Shown piece by piece: positions 26,325 through 34,874 of a DNA stretch of 64,000 bases. Below the pieces are notes generated by a model. That model searched no databases. It saw only the letters and a list, made by a program, of their open reading frames with translations, and was not told the DNA's origin. A program made the translations under genes and the position numbers. Positions within the stretch are counted from its first letter, which is position 1. Each line of letters begins with the position of its first letter. This DNA is from Salimicrobium flavidum (GTDB lineage Bacteria; Bacillota; Bacilli; Bacillales; Halobacillaceae), in NCBI RefSeq assembly GCF_900156645.1, contig NZ_FTOC01000005.1, positions 1-64,000 on the forward strand. The letters run 5' to 3'.

Positions 26325-27535
26325 GGAAAGGTGTGATCCTGAAACATAACTTCCGCTCGACGATCGTGATGACAGGGAAAGGGGAGTTTGTCAAAGCTCA
26401 AAAAATCTCGGGAGCGGAAATCGGTGACGAAGTATCCTTTGAACCAAAACCTGCATCTTCTTTCAGTCTCTCCTCTTATAAAAATATGAGCGCTGTGACT
26501 ATTGCAATCATAATTATCATAAGTCTTTTTCCGGCTTATTTCTGGCATGATGATAACAAAGCATATGCCTATGTGAGTATAGATATAAACCCGAGTTTCG
26601 AAGCGAAAGTTAATCAGGATATGGAAGTTATATCAGTTGAAGCTCTGAACGAAGACGCTGAATCATTATTGAAGAATTTCGGGGAATGGCAAGGAGAGCC
26701 ATTGACGGATGTCACTTCGCAATTATTTGAAGCAGTGAAAGAGGAAGGAATGGTTTCAAATGGAGAAAACGCTCTAGTAGGAGTGTCTTACCTTTCCGGT
26801 CAGGGGAATCTTGATATCATAAAACAATTACAGGGATTCTTTGATCAGAAAGAAGACTCATTTCAGATAGCTGCTTATGCTATACCTTATGAATGGAAAG
26901 AAGAGGCTGAAAAAGCGGGTGAATCGGTTCATGCCATAGTAAATCAACGTCTCACGGACGACCGGGAAGCTGTTGAACTCGAGGCCGATGCCAGAAAAAT
27001 GCTCGAGACATTTTTCCAGTCGGAAGAAAAAGAAGAGAAAAATAGTGATTCTCCTCAAGATGAGGAAAAAGACACCACCGATAAAACAACTTCTAAGCTG
27101 GAGAAGACTACCCCAGGAAGCCTTGAGCGAAGCGAAAGCGTAAACAAACCGGAAGAGAGTATATCATCCGGCGAAGAGAAGAAATCATCAACCTCTGAAC
27201 CTGCTGCTAAACAAAAAAATCATCGAAAAGATAAGCAAGTCAACGATCATTCCCCCCGCATCACTAACAGCAACGCTTCAGGCAACGAAGGAGAAGGTCC
27301 TCCTGATAAAGGAACGGAGCACCCGAAGAACAAAGGAAAAGCACATCCCGGAAATAACGGTGTAGGTTCTCCATCCGTCAAGGAGAAGGAGACTCATCCC
27401 AGTAACAAAAAGAAAGAGAATCGTTCCGGCAACGCAAAAAATGAATCTACGGACGATAAAGACAATAGAGCTAACAAAGATAACAAAGGCAAAAAAGGCA
27501 ACAAAGGTAAAGGAAAAGGTCCTTTCCCTGAGTGA
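26321..27535 (+). CDS. rsgI: Anti-sigma-I factor RsgI with long low-complexity tail
   Basis: Single-pass membrane protein of 404 residues that holds SigI. Residues 1-50 are the cytoplasmic RsgI_N domain (GVILKHNFRSTIVMT), 57-75 the membrane helix (VTIAIIIIISLFPAYFW), and 83-225 the outside domain starting YVSIDINPSFE, the family hallmark. From about 230 to the end there is a disordered Lys/Glu/Asn/Gly/Ser-rich tail with PGNNG, PSNKK and KGKKGNKGKGKG strings. No carbohydrate-binding or peptidase module is attached, unlike clostridial RsgI. The GTG start at 26321 overlaps the sigI stop. Confidence 0.92.
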   Translation: MRKGVILKHNFRSTIVMTGKGEFVKAQKISGAEIGDEVSFEPKPASSFSLSSYKNMSAVTIAIIIIISLFPAYFWHDDNKAYAYVSIDINPSFEAKVNQDMEVISVEALNEDAESLLKNFGEWQGEPLTDVTSQLFEAVKEEGMVSNGENALVGVSYLSGQGNLDIIKQLQGFFDQKEDSFQIAAYAIPYEWKEEAEKAGESVHAIVNQRLTDDREAVELEADARKMLETFFQSEEKEEKNSDSPQDEEKDTTDKTTSKLEKTTPGSLERSESVNKPEESISSGEEKKSSTSEPAAKQKNHRKDKQVNDHSPRITNSNASGNEGEGPPDKGTEHPKNKGKAHPGNNGVGSPSVKEKETHPSNKKKENRSGNAKNESTDDKDNRANKDNKGKKGNKGKGKGPFPE

Positions 27536-27569
27536 TTTCTGATTGTCCATTATAATGATTATCCATAAA

Positions 27570-27616
27570 AAACCGGACGCGGAAGAACTGGATTCAGTCT
27601 CCGGGGTCCGGTCTTT
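27570..27616 (+). terminator. Terminator of sigI-rsgI
   Basis: AACCGGAC/GTCCGGT outer stem with inner CCGG pairing, then CTTTTCTT. Confidence 0.75.
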
Positions 27617-27704
27617 TCTTATTGACGCTATTAAACTTTTGTTTTGCCAGAGTGGGGAGTTTAAGCCTCACTCTCGTCTTTTTACCAAGCGAATCTGAGA
27701 GGCG

Positions 27705-28427
27705 CTATGGACGAGGGTAATCCTGTACCATTGGATGTATATGCATTTCATCAATTTGCATGTGTTTAGGAGCGGAAGCCATATGCAGAAGACCTGCAGC
27801 TACATCATCAGCTTTAAGCCAATCTTTTTTCTTTTCCTCTCCCTGTCTGCTTCCTGCAAAATAAGTGTCTGTCATGCCCGGGTTTATAGTTCCAACACGT
27901 ATCCCGAAAGGCTTCAATTCCTGGGAAATAGAACCCATGAATCCCTGCACCGCGTATTTCGTGGAAGTATAAAGCGCACCGTTTTCCGGAATAGTGTAGC
28001 GGGAAACATCAGAAGCTACGGTCAGAATCGTGCCCGATTTCTGTTTTTTCATTTGAGGCAGGACGGACTTCGTGGCTAGGAAGACTCCCTGGACATTGAT
28101 CTCGAATGTTTTCTTCCATTCTTCCAGTGTTACATCTTCAATCGCCTGAAACTTTCCGACACCGGCATTATTGATTAGTACGTCGATTCGGCCATAAGTG
28201 TTTATAGTGGAATGGATGGCCTGTTCCATTTCCCCCTCGATCGTCACATCTCTTGTCAGCGCGACTACATTAGGAAATCCGGCTTCTTCAAGGGCTTTTT
28301 TCGTTTCATGAATTTCTTCCGAACTTCCGATAATCGTCAGGTTAGCTCCAGCTTTTGCAAAATGAAAAGCGGCTGCTCTTCCAATACCCCTTGATGCACC
28401 GGTGATTACTACTGTTTCATTATTCAT
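27705..28427 (-). CDS. Short-chain dehydrogenase/reductase
   Basis: A 240-residue classical SDR: cofactor motif TGASRGIG (residues 9-16), NNAGVG (85-90), catalytic Ser in VASDVSRY and the Y-x3-K pair in YTSTKYAVQ, then PGMTDT. Close in style to 3-ketoacyl-ACP reductase-like oxidoreductases, but the single context gives no substrate. ATG 28427 has GGAGGATTCCTCA upstream on the minus strand. It is convergent with rsgI and probably monocistronic. Confidence 0.88.
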   Translation of the reverse strand: MNNETVVITGASRGIGRAAAFHFAKAGANLTIIGSSEEIHETKKALEEAGFPNVVALTRDVTIEGEMEQAIHSTINTYGRIDVLINNAGVGKFQAIEDVTLEEWKKTFEINVQGVFLATKSVLPQMKKQKSGTILTVASDVSRYTIPENGALYTSTKYAVQGFMGSISQELKPFGIRVGTINPGMTDTYFAGSRQGEEKKKDWLKADDVAAGLLHMASAPKHMQIDEMHIHPMVQDYPRP

Positions 28428-28711
28428 TGAGGAATCCTCCTATTTAATAAGTTTCTGAATTTGAATTATTTTAAGGTAAGTATTGAACAAATGTATTTCT
28501 GGAAAGTTATAACTATAGCAAACGTCGGTGATGATTGATTTCTCGGAAAAAAATCTGTGCTCCTACCGTCGATTGTTGCAAAAATATCTGTTTGGAGCAA
28601 ACGTCAAGCAAAAGTTCTTTCTTTATACATAGAATATCATAGATGGTTAAATATACGTTTGAAGTCAGAAGAGATTAGGGAAGAAAACTAAGGAAATCGT
28701 CGGATTTTCTG
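28428..28711. other. AT-rich non-coding region
   Basis: Most of the 327-base gap between the divergent SDR and membrane-protein genes. GCAAACGTC occurs twice (near 28518 and 28597). I see no coding frame with a ribosome site and no recognised RNA element. Confidence 0.4.
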
Positions 28712-28720
28712 TGCTATAAT
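28712..28720 (+). promoter_or_regulatory. Extended -10 promoter
   Basis: TGC-TATAAT, as before trmL, 34 bases from the start codon of the membrane protein; no clear -35. Confidence 0.5.
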
Positions 28721-28754
28721 GAATGAAGTTTGTATGGTAGGGAGAGGTTTGCAA

Positions 28755-29213
28755 ATGAAAGAGAAAAACTGGCTATGGCTGGTTATTACTGGTGTATCAT
28801 TATTCGGTCTATTTATATTTCTTAGTGTGGTGACGATGAATACAGATACTGTTCAAAGAGTATTTGTGATTATAAGCGAAGTTCTGGGTGTATTAACCCT
28901 TTCTTTTGCCATTGCGGCGTGGATGAAAGATAATACACGGCCGTGGGTCTACATAGGTACTGTAGCATTCCTTTGCAGCTGGATCATGATAGCTGTAGCT
29001 TATGAAATCGGTCTTAGTGCCAATACCGATAATGGATGGGTATGGTTTCTTTTCTATTATATAATAGCTATCTCCGGCATTGTAGTGATGCGTTTGTCTT
29101 CAGGAAAAGTGTTCGGGAAAGAAACACTGCTGCCGATTTCAATGTTATTTGTAGCCGGAATACAACTCGTATATGTGTTAGCCGTACATATCATCTGGTC
29201 GCTCCCTTTTTAG
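28755..29213 (+). CDS. Multi-pass membrane protein, unknown
   Basis: A 152-residue protein almost wholly made of membrane helices: about 5-27, 36-57, 65-86, 95-112 and 124-148. There are few charged residues outside short loops and no catalytic motif that I recognise. ATG 28755 follows GGGAGAGG by seven bases; an upstream in-frame ATG at 28719 overlaps the TATAAT and is unlikely. It stands alone between an SDR gene and repeat DNA. Confidence 0.75.
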   Translation: MKEKNWLWLVITGVSLFGLFIFLSVVTMNTDTVQRVFVIISEVLGVLTLSFAIAAWMKDNTRPWVYIGTVAFLCSWIMIAVAYEIGLSANTDNGWVWFLFYYIIAISGIVVMRLSSGKVFGKETLLPISMLFVAGIQLVYVLAVHIIWSLPF

Positions 29214-29223
29214 TTTTTCGTTA

Positions 29224-29393
29224 GGCTTTGCTATCGTTCATTGTTGATTTTTATCTCTACGGGTGGAAGCTTGCCGCGGGCATGGCGGAAACTTCCCGCA
29301 TCTTCCTCTTGGTCGATACGGGTGATTTTCCTTCCATGCTCATTCCGCAGGCGTATCTACCCTTCGTTCCAAAATCAACAACAGGCTTTAGAA
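29224..29393. repeat. MITE-like intergenic repeat, copy 5 (fullest core)
   Basis: Left GTTGATTTTTATCTCTACGG, then GTGGAAGCTTGCCGCGGGCA; right ACCCTTCGTT then AAAATCAACAACAGGCTTT. It is ~170 bp and aligns along its length with the repeat at 8928-9102, with internal GGTGATTTTCC and CATGC shared. It lies ten bases after a stop codon. Confidence 0.75.
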
Positions 29394-29484
29394 GTGTTTT
29401 TCGTTAAAGTACAGCTTTCCTTTAGCTGCGCCTAGCCCCGGTAGAGGGGGAGAGGGAGCAGAGAAAGGAAGCAGCGAAAATATA

Positions 29485-29512
29485 TTGACAGGGACAAAAG
29501 CAGTGATATACT
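29485..29512 (+). promoter_or_regulatory. queF promoter
   Basis: Perfect TTGACA (29485-29490), 16-base spacer, TATACT (29507-29512), 33 bases ahead of the preQ1 aptamer. Confidence 0.75.
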
Positions 29513-29544
29513 TGATTCGGTAATCAGATAAGCCGTTTTGACGG

Positions 29545-29583
29545 CAGAGGTTCTTAGCTTCAACCCTCTTAAAAAAACTAAGG
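29545..29583 (+). ncRNA. preQ1-I riboswitch aptamer
   Basis: AGAGGTTCTTAGCTTCAACC then CTCTTAAAAAAACTAAGG matches the preQ1 class I consensus: P1 AGAGG/CCTCT, a TTAG-containing loop, the A-rich tail and CTAA, which pairs with the loop TTAG to form the pseudoknot around preQ1. The CTAAGG at its 3' end is also complementary to CCTTAG in the terminator loop (29605-29610). Without ligand that pairing would act as anti-terminator; with preQ1 the terminator forms and queF is switched off. Confidence 0.93.
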
Positions 29584-29596
29584 TATATGACGCATG

Positions 29597-29624
29597 CCAT
29601 ATCCCCTTAGGATATGGTTTTTTT
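29597..29624 (+). terminator. Riboswitch-controlled terminator before queF
   Basis: CCATATCC/GGATATGG stem followed by seven T. Its centre CCTTAG can pair with CTAAGG of the aptamer, which gives the regulatory switch. Confidence 0.9.
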
Positions 29625-29649
29625 AATTGATAATAAAGGAGAAATAATA

Positions 29650-30141
29650 ATGGGACGTGAAAATGAACTGAAAGACCTGTCGCTGCTTGGAAGTCAGGAA
29701 ACGCACTATTCTTTTGATTATAATCCGGACGTGTTGGAGTCATTTGATAATAAGCATGTTCATAGGGATTATTTTGTAAAGCTGAATTGCCCGGAGTTCA
29801 CTACACTCTGTCCAAAGACGAATCAGCCTGATTTCGGTACGGTCTATATCAAATATATTCCTGATGAAAAAATGGTGGAAAGTAAGTCACTGAAACTATA
29901 TCTGTTCAGCTTTCGAAATCATGGGGATTTCCACGAGGACAGTATGAATATTATCATGAATGATCTGATTGAACTGATGGAACCACGTTATATTGAAGTA
30001 TTAGGGAAATTCACCCCTAGGGGCGGGATTTCGATAGATCCATTCTGTAATTATGGAAAACCGGGCACGAAATACGAAGAGATGGCTGATTTTCGTATGA
30101 TGAATCACGATATGTATCCGGAAAAAGTCGATAACAGGTAA
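29650..30141 (+). CDS. queF: NADPH-dependent 7-cyano-7-deazaguanine (preQ0) reductase
   Basis: Reduces preQ0 to preQ1 in queuosine synthesis. The 163-residue unimodular (Bacillus-type) enzyme has the thioimide-forming cysteine in [16 protein letters not shown], the QueF motif [21 protein letters not shown] and the C-terminal [15 protein letters not shown] 29650 follows AAAGGAG. It is the first gene behind the preQ1 riboswitch, so its own product shuts it down. The usual queC, queD and queE partners are not here; instead a queuosine-precursor transporter follows. Confidence 0.96.
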   Translation: MGRENELKDLSLLGSQETHYSFDYNPDVLESFDNKHVHRDYFVKLNCPEFTTLCPKTNQPDFGTVYIKYIPDEKMVESKSLKLYLFSFRNHGDFHEDSMNIIMNDLIELMEPRYIEVLGKFTPRGGISIDPFCNYGKPGTKYEEMADFRMMNHDMYPEKVDNR

Positions 30142-30184
30142 AAACTTCAAAAAAACAGCAAAGTTCCAGGTGGGGAGAGATTTC

Positions 30185-30811
30185 ATGTTCGTGTATTTAA
30201 ATGCACTATTCGTAGGGTTGTTGGTAGTATCAAATATTCTGGGGGTCAAATTGTTCAGTGTCGGAGAGTTCGTACTTCCTGCAGCCGTGATCGTATACGT
30301 AGTAACGTATATCATTACAGATGTCATCGGTGAGGTGTATGGGAAAGAAGCTGCAAAGCAAACGGTCCAGGCGGGTTTTTTCACCCAGTTAGTCGTTCTC
30401 TTTTTCATTTTCATTGCGATTGAACTCCCTGCTGCTCCCTTTTTTGAAGCGCAGGAAGAATTTTCGACGATTCTCGGTGGGAGTTTTCGTGTCATGGTAG
30501 CCAGTCTTCTCTCTTATCTGGTGAGTCAGCATCTTGATGTATCATTGTTCCATAGGTTGAAAAAAAGACATGGCGCAAAGAAATTATGGGTCAGGAATAA
30601 TGTCTCCACGATGAGCAGTCAGTTCGTCGACACTATAATTTTCATAGCGATCGCTTTTGCCGGTACTGTACCTTTCTCCGTTCTGTTGGGTATGATTGGA
30701 ACGCAGTATGTCTTCAAACTGATAGTAGCTATCGTAGATACCCCGATTACTTATATCCTCGTCAAATCAGCAAGGAAGAATCATTCTCTAGTGGATGAAA
30801 AAGCTGCCTGA
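30185..30811 (+). CDS. Queuosine precursor transporter, YhhQ/VUT family
   Basis: Membrane protein of 208 residues with about six helices. Family signs are the N-terminal LFVGLLVVSNILGVKLF, the polar helix YIITDVIGEVYGKEAA, and SSQFVDTIIFIAIAF with its conserved Gln/Asp. Family members import preQ0/preQ1 (YhhQ in E. coli). I put the start at ATG 30185, after GGTGGGGAG; the upstream GTG 30170 lies in that site. It is 43 bases after queF with no terminator between, so the preQ1 riboswitch should control both uptake and reduction. Confidence 0.88.
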   Translation: MFVYLNALFVGLLVVSNILGVKLFSVGEFVLPAAVIVYVVTYIITDVIGEVYGKEAAKQTVQAGFFTQLVVLFFIFIAIELPAAPFFEAQEEFSTILGGSFRVMVASLLSYLVSQHLDVSLFHRLKKRHGAKKLWVRNNVSTMSSQFVDTIIFIAIAFAGTVPFSVLLGMIGTQYVFKLIVAIVDTPITYILVKSARKNHSLVDEKAA

Positions 30812-30922
30812 TTCATAAACATTACAACAGCCAGAGAGTCGAAATTCAAAATCAGCTATCTGCATCGTCTATGCTTCTGTTACACTCGAAGATACAACTA
30901 GCGTATTCAGGAGGGAAAAGAT

Positions 30923-31807
30923 ATGAGTCTTTATGATTTGATATTAACGGAAAAAGGGTTTATGCAGCAGAATGAGTTGAGCTATCCTTTCGAAGAGAGG
31001 GGGCTACAATTCGGGGATGGTGTCTATGAAGTCATCCGTATCTACCAGGGAAATTATCACCTTTTGAATGAGCATGTCGATCGTCTTTTCCGATCGGCAG
31101 AAGCGATTAAGATCGAAGTTCCTTTCTCGAAAACAGAAATGCACGAGTATTTGAGTGAACTCCTCGAGAAGAACAGCGTAGCCAAAGATGCCAAACTGTA
31201 TTTGCAGCTTACAAGAGGATCGGCTCCAAGAAGTCACGAGTTCCCTCTGAACGTTTCGTCTAATTTATATGCTTATGTTAAGGATTTTGAACGGGACCTG
31301 GAATCGATGAGAGAAGGAGTAGCTACTGTCACCCTGGAAGATATCAGGTGGGAGTGGTGTTATATAAAAAGCCTGAATCTCCTTCCGAATGTTCTGGCTA
31401 AGCAACATGCGAAAGAACACGGTGCCAAAGAAGCGATTCTGTACAAAGAGGGTATGGTGACGGAAGGAAGTTCTTCCAACATATATCTGGTCCGGGACGG
31501 GAAAGTATACACCCATCCGGCAACTAAGCGGATACTGGGTGGATGTGTCCGGATGAAAATCCAGGAATTATGCAAGGAAAAAGAGATTCCGTTTATCGAG
31601 GAAGCTTTTCAGGTCGAAGATATTTCCTATGCGGATGAAATGTTTGCAACAAGCACTACGGCTGAAATCCTTCCGATTCTGAAAGTCGATACGGTGAGTG
31701 TCGGAGATGGGGAACCCGGAAAAATAACGAGGGAGTTGCAACGATTGTATGAAAAAGACGCCCATATCCCCTCGGGGGCATCCATTTTTTCGAAAGAGCA
31801 AGCGTGA
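30923..31807 (+). CDS. dat: D-amino-acid transaminase
   Basis: PLP enzyme (fold IV) interconverting D-alanine, D-glutamate and their keto acids, supplying D-amino acids for the wall. The 294-residue protein has the PLP lysine in YIKSLNLLPN (near 146), RGLQFGDGVYEVIRIY near the N-terminus, EGSSSNIYLV and TSTTAEILPI. Slightly longer than the 283-residue Bacillus enzyme. ATG 30923 follows GGAGGG. The next gene begins 40 bases downstream. Confidence 0.93.
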   Translation: MSLYDLILTEKGFMQQNELSYPFEERGLQFGDGVYEVIRIYQGNYHLLNEHVDRLFRSAEAIKIEVPFSKTEMHEYLSELLEKNSVAKDAKLYLQLTRGSAPRSHEFPLNVSSNLYAYVKDFERDLESMREGVATVTLEDIRWEWCYIKSLNLLPNVLAKQHAKEHGAKEAILYKEGMVTEGSSSNIYLVRDGKVYTHPATKRILGGCVRMKIQELCKEKEIPFIEEAFQVEDISYADEMFATSTTAEILPILKVDTVSVGDGEPGKITRELQRLYEKDAHIPSGASIFSKEQA

Positions 31808-31847
31808 CAACAACCAGTATAATTTCAAGCGCCGAGGAGGGGATGAA

Positions 31848-32291
31848 GTGAGTTATTACACGATAGAAGTCACGAAAGAACAGCTGCGTACGATGGTAGC
31901 GTCGATGTTTTTGTCGACGTGGATGGTTAATTATCCAAAGCAGGAACTCGACGAGGAATTCGAAGAGGTACGCAACCTTGTACTATCTACGTATCATAGT
32001 GCCGATCCGCAGGGGGAAGTAGAATACCAGTCATTTGCGGATGTTTACGAACTGACCCAGGACAGGGAAAATGATCTTATGGAAAATGTCGTTCAGGAAT
32101 ATGATGAGCATAGTTTCTGGGATCAGCTTATCGAAAAACTGAGCCAGAAAGAAATGATTGATGCGTTCGGGGAAGAGATCCTGAACCGCCCCCTTTCTGA
32201 AGAAGAGGTGGGGAAACAGATCGAGATCGAAAAAAGTGTAGAAGAGAAACTCGAAAAGAACGGCTTGTGGGCGCTTACGTGGGATGATTAA
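31848..32291 (+). CDS. Conserved-looking acidic protein, unknown
   Basis: A soluble, very acidic protein of 147 residues, predicted mostly helical, with no membrane segment and no motif that I know. The reading frame extends upstream to 31749 inside dat, but the GTG at 31848 has a strong GAGGAGGGG eight bases ahead and is the likely start. It is probably cotranscribed with dat. The N-terminal MSYYTIEVTKEQLRTMVASM resembles short YlaN/UPF-like regulatory proteins only superficially, so I give no function. Confidence 0.72.
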   Translation: MSYYTIEVTKEQLRTMVASMFLSTWMVNYPKQELDEEFEEVRNLVLSTYHSADPQGEVEYQSFADVYELTQDRENDLMENVVQEYDEHSFWDQLIEKLSQKEMIDAFGEEILNRPLSEEEVGKQIEIEKSVEEKLEKNGLWALTWDD

Positions 32292-32317
32292 TGAAAGAGA
32301 AGCATTCCATTAAGATA

Positions 32318-32360
32318 AAAAAGCAAGGGACAGAAATTATTCTGAGTCCCTTGCTTTTTG
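32318..32360. terminator. Bidirectional terminator between convergent genes
   Basis: AAAAAGCAAGGGA/TCCCTTGCTTTTT, 13-bp arms with T runs both ways; it ends the dat unit and overlaps the end of the minus-strand YczE-like gene. Confidence 0.92.
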
Positions 32361-32969
32361 TTTGTCTAACCATAAAAATGCAACTGGACGGGCCAAAGGG
32401 AAGGTCCATTGAATGAGCGGTCCAAGTAAGAACACCACCAGGACTGTACCTATCCCTACAGGGCCGCCGAGTAGATATCCGGCTAATGCCATTACCCCTT
32501 CCATAACATTTCGAACGATACCTTTTGATTGTTTTGTTTTTGTGTTCATGACCATCATGAAATGATCGAGAGGGATTCTTGGTAACGGTGTACGTAAATA
32601 AAAGGAGATACCGATGGCTGTCGCCAAAATTCCGAGAGCGAAAATGCCTCCCTGTGAATACCAGGTATCAGGATTTACGTTTTCCAAAGAGCCATAAAGG
32701 AAAATATCTAATGTACGACCCCTTATAATGCTTGGGATCAGTGATTCGTATTGAGGACGTTTTTTCTCTACAATCGCGTTCACAATAACAAGGATGGTGA
32801 ACGCAATAATCATAAAAGTACCCACCGTAATAGGGGTGTGATACGATAACCCTACGGCGATACTGTCACCAGGGCCAGCACCAAGGTTGGATTTGATGAT
32901 GAGAGCGAGACCCAGGCTCGAAACGAGCAGACCTGCTAAATATATAAGTGTCAAAGACAAGTAGACCAT
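32337..32969 (-). CDS. YczE/YyaS/YitT-family membrane protein
   Basis: A 210-residue membrane protein with about five helices. The family opening is clear: LAGLLVSSLGLALIIKSNLGAGPGDSIAVGLS-like segment, then TVGTFMII. B. subtilis YczE is needed for lipopeptide synthesis in some settings, but the molecular role is unknown. ATG 32969 follows AAAGGAG. Its last codons lie inside the shared terminator. Confidence 0.85.
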   Translation of the reverse strand: MVYLSLTLIYLAGLLVSSLGLALIIKSNLGAGPGDSIAVGLSYHTPITVGTFMIIAFTILVIVNAIVEKKRPQYESLIPSIIRGRTLDIFLYGSLENVNPDTWYSQGGIFALGILATAIGISFYLRTPLPRIPLDHFMMVMNTKTKQSKGIVRNVMEGVMALAGYLLGGPVGIGTVLVVFLLGPLIQWTFPLARPVAFLWLDKQKARDSE

Positions 32970-33047
32970 AGACGACTCCTTTAATATGAGCTGATAATAG
33001 CATACTTATTTGAAGAATAATTGTAAAGAAAAGAGGAGGAGAAATAT

Positions 33048-33806
33048 ATGGATTTTGTTATTATTACCGGTGACTCCAAAGGCCTTGGAGAGTCAGCAGC
33101 GAAGCGATGGATGGAAGAAGGGGCAGGTGTGATAGGTATTTCACGCACGTTCAATAAATCGTTGGAGAAGACAGCTTCGGATCGTAATGTGTCTTATCAT
33201 CATTATGAGTGTGATCTTACGGATGAAGCTGAAACGAATAACACACTCGCGGCTGTCCATAACTTTCTGCAGAGAGAAAATGTCGATTCGCTTACTGTCA
33301 TCAATAATGCAGGTATGGTGGAGCCTATAGAACAAGTAGGACGGCTCGATATACCATCAGTGGATCGACACGTCCGGTTGAATGTTTCTGTACCTATATT
33401 GCTCTCGAATTATATGCTCGGTCTTTCAAATGAATGGGAGGTGCCACTGACCTTAGTGAATATAACCTCAGGAGCTGCAGAAAAAACGATTGAAGGATGG
33501 AGTGTTTATAGTGCCGGAAAAGCGGCTATCAATCGTTTCACTGCAGTTACCGCTAAAGAACAGGAAGGGAATGGGCATACGATCTTTGCTTTCAGCCCCG
33601 GGGTCATGGATACATCCATGCAGGAAGAAATACGGTCCGCTTCCAAGGAATCGTTTGCTGATGTAGAGAAGTTCAGGGAATTGAAAGAAAAAGGACAGCT
33701 TACCTCTCCCGACCGGGTGGCAGATGTACTGAAAAAACTCCTGGCTCACGAATCGATTCAAAACGGAGAAGTATATAAACTTTATGATTATATCGATAAA
33801 TATTAA
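33048..33806 (+). CDS. SDR of the YueD / sepiapterin-reductase type
   Basis: A 252-residue short-chain dehydrogenase with a non-canonical cofactor loop (TGDSKGLGES for TGxxxGIG), INNAGMVEP, catalytic Ser in NITSGAAE and YSAGKAAIN (Tyr-x3-Lys). It ends GEVYKLYDYID, typical for the (S)-benzoin-forming benzil reductase YueD group. The natural substrate is not known. ATG 33048 follows GAGGAGGAG. Single gene with its own terminator. Confidence 0.87.
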   Translation: MDFVIITGDSKGLGESAAKRWMEEGAGVIGISRTFNKSLEKTASDRNVSYHHYECDLTDEAETNNTLAAVHNFLQRENVDSLTVINNAGMVEPIEQVGRLDIPSVDRHVRLNVSVPILLSNYMLGLSNEWEVPLTLVNITSGAAEKTIEGWSVYSAGKAAINRFTAVTAKEQEGNGHTIFAFSPGVMDTSMQEEIRSASKESFADVEKFRELKEKGQLTSPDRVADVLKKLLAHESIQNGEVYKLYDYIDKY

Positions 33807-33826
33807 GGGTGAGAGTAAACAGTATA

Positions 33827-33865
33827 TAAAATATCCGCAGTACGTAGAAACTGCGGATATTTTTA
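33827..33865. terminator. Bidirectional terminator
   Basis: AAATATCCGCAG/CTGCGGATATTT with a 10-nt loop, A-rich and T-rich flanks; lies between convergent genes. Confidence 0.9.
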
Positions 33866-33883
33866 TAGGGGCGCTGATTTGCT

Positions 33884-34774
33884 TCAGGAAGATTTGACTC
33901 TGGCTTCCTGTTGCACTCTTTTTTTATCTAAATGATTGTTTTTCAGGAACATATAAAAAGAAGCACTGAATATAATCACATAACCGATGACACTGAGGAG
34001 AGTAGGGATCTGATCGAACAGAAGGATACTGAGCAGTGCCGAATAAACGACTGTGGAATAAAAGAATATCGATATCTCACTCGCCGGAGCGAATTTATAA
34101 GCTAGCGTTACCCCGAACTGTCCCACAGTGGCGAAGACGCCGGCAAGCAACAGGAACGTCCACTGGGTCGCACTCATCGGTTCATAGAAAAGCACCGTGA
34201 ATGGTAGCAACAGAACAGTAGTGAAAAACGAAAAATAAAAAACGACGGTATAGTACTTTTCTTTATTCCCGAGTACACGGAGCATAGTATAAGCACCAGC
34301 TGCGAAAACAGCTCCAAGCACACCTACGATATAGGGGAAGATCTCCACCGAAAACTCAGGCTGTATTATGAACAGGGTTCCGATGAATGCGATGAGAATC
34401 GAGATAACCTGATATCTTCTGGCGTGTTCTTTCAGAAAGAGCGCTGAAAAAATAATCAGGATAAACGGGCTCAATTTATTCAACATTTCAGCATCGGAAA
34501 GGACGAGATTATCGATGGCGTAAAAGTTCAGTACTATCCCTACAGCACCGAGGGCTGAGCGGGACATCAGCAATTTCTGGTTTTCTTTTTTGCCGAACAG
34601 TCGCTCTTTGTGCCAAAGTACGACGCCGAGTGTCAGGAGAGCTGCAACGATATTACGGAAAAATGCTTTCTGTATGGTCGGGACATCTCCCGATAGTTTG
34701 ACAAAGGCTCCCATCATTGAAAAACCGAGAGCGGATATCAAAAGTAGAAATATGCCTTTATTACGGTCAGACAT
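33884..34774 (-). CDS. EamA/DMT-family transporter
   Basis: A ten-helix membrane protein of 296 residues made of two EamA repeats (about 8-135 and 150-280). Typical strings are SALGFSMMGAFVKLSG and the second-repeat VGVLGAVFAAGAYTMLR. Family members export metabolites or amino acids; the substrate is not visible. ATG 34774 follows AGAGGAGGG. The basic tail (HLDKKRVQQEARVKSS) points to the cytoplasm. It is downstream of, and in line with, the ABC pair but separated by 100 bases. Confidence 0.88.
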   Translation of the reverse strand: MSDRNKGIFLLLISALGFSMMGAFVKLSGDVPTIQKAFFRNIVAALLTLGVVLWHKERLFGKKENQKLLMSRSALGAVGIVLNFYAIDNLVLSDAEMLNKLSPFILIIFSALFLKEHARRYQVISILIAFIGTLFIIQPEFSVEIFPYIVGVLGAVFAAGAYTMLRVLGNKEKYYTVVFYFSFFTTVLLLPFTVLFYEPMSATQWTFLLLAGVFATVGQFGVTLAYKFAPASEISIFFYSTVVYSALLSILLFDQIPTLLSVIGYVIIFSASFYMFLKNNHLDKKRVQQEARVKSS

Positions 34775-34874
34775 GGAATTCCCTCCTCTTCCCTTATCCT
34801 TTCAAAAAAATCACTTTTACTATCCTAGTACAAAAAGGGGGAATTGGAAAGGGAATTGCATTCGTCTTCACGTA

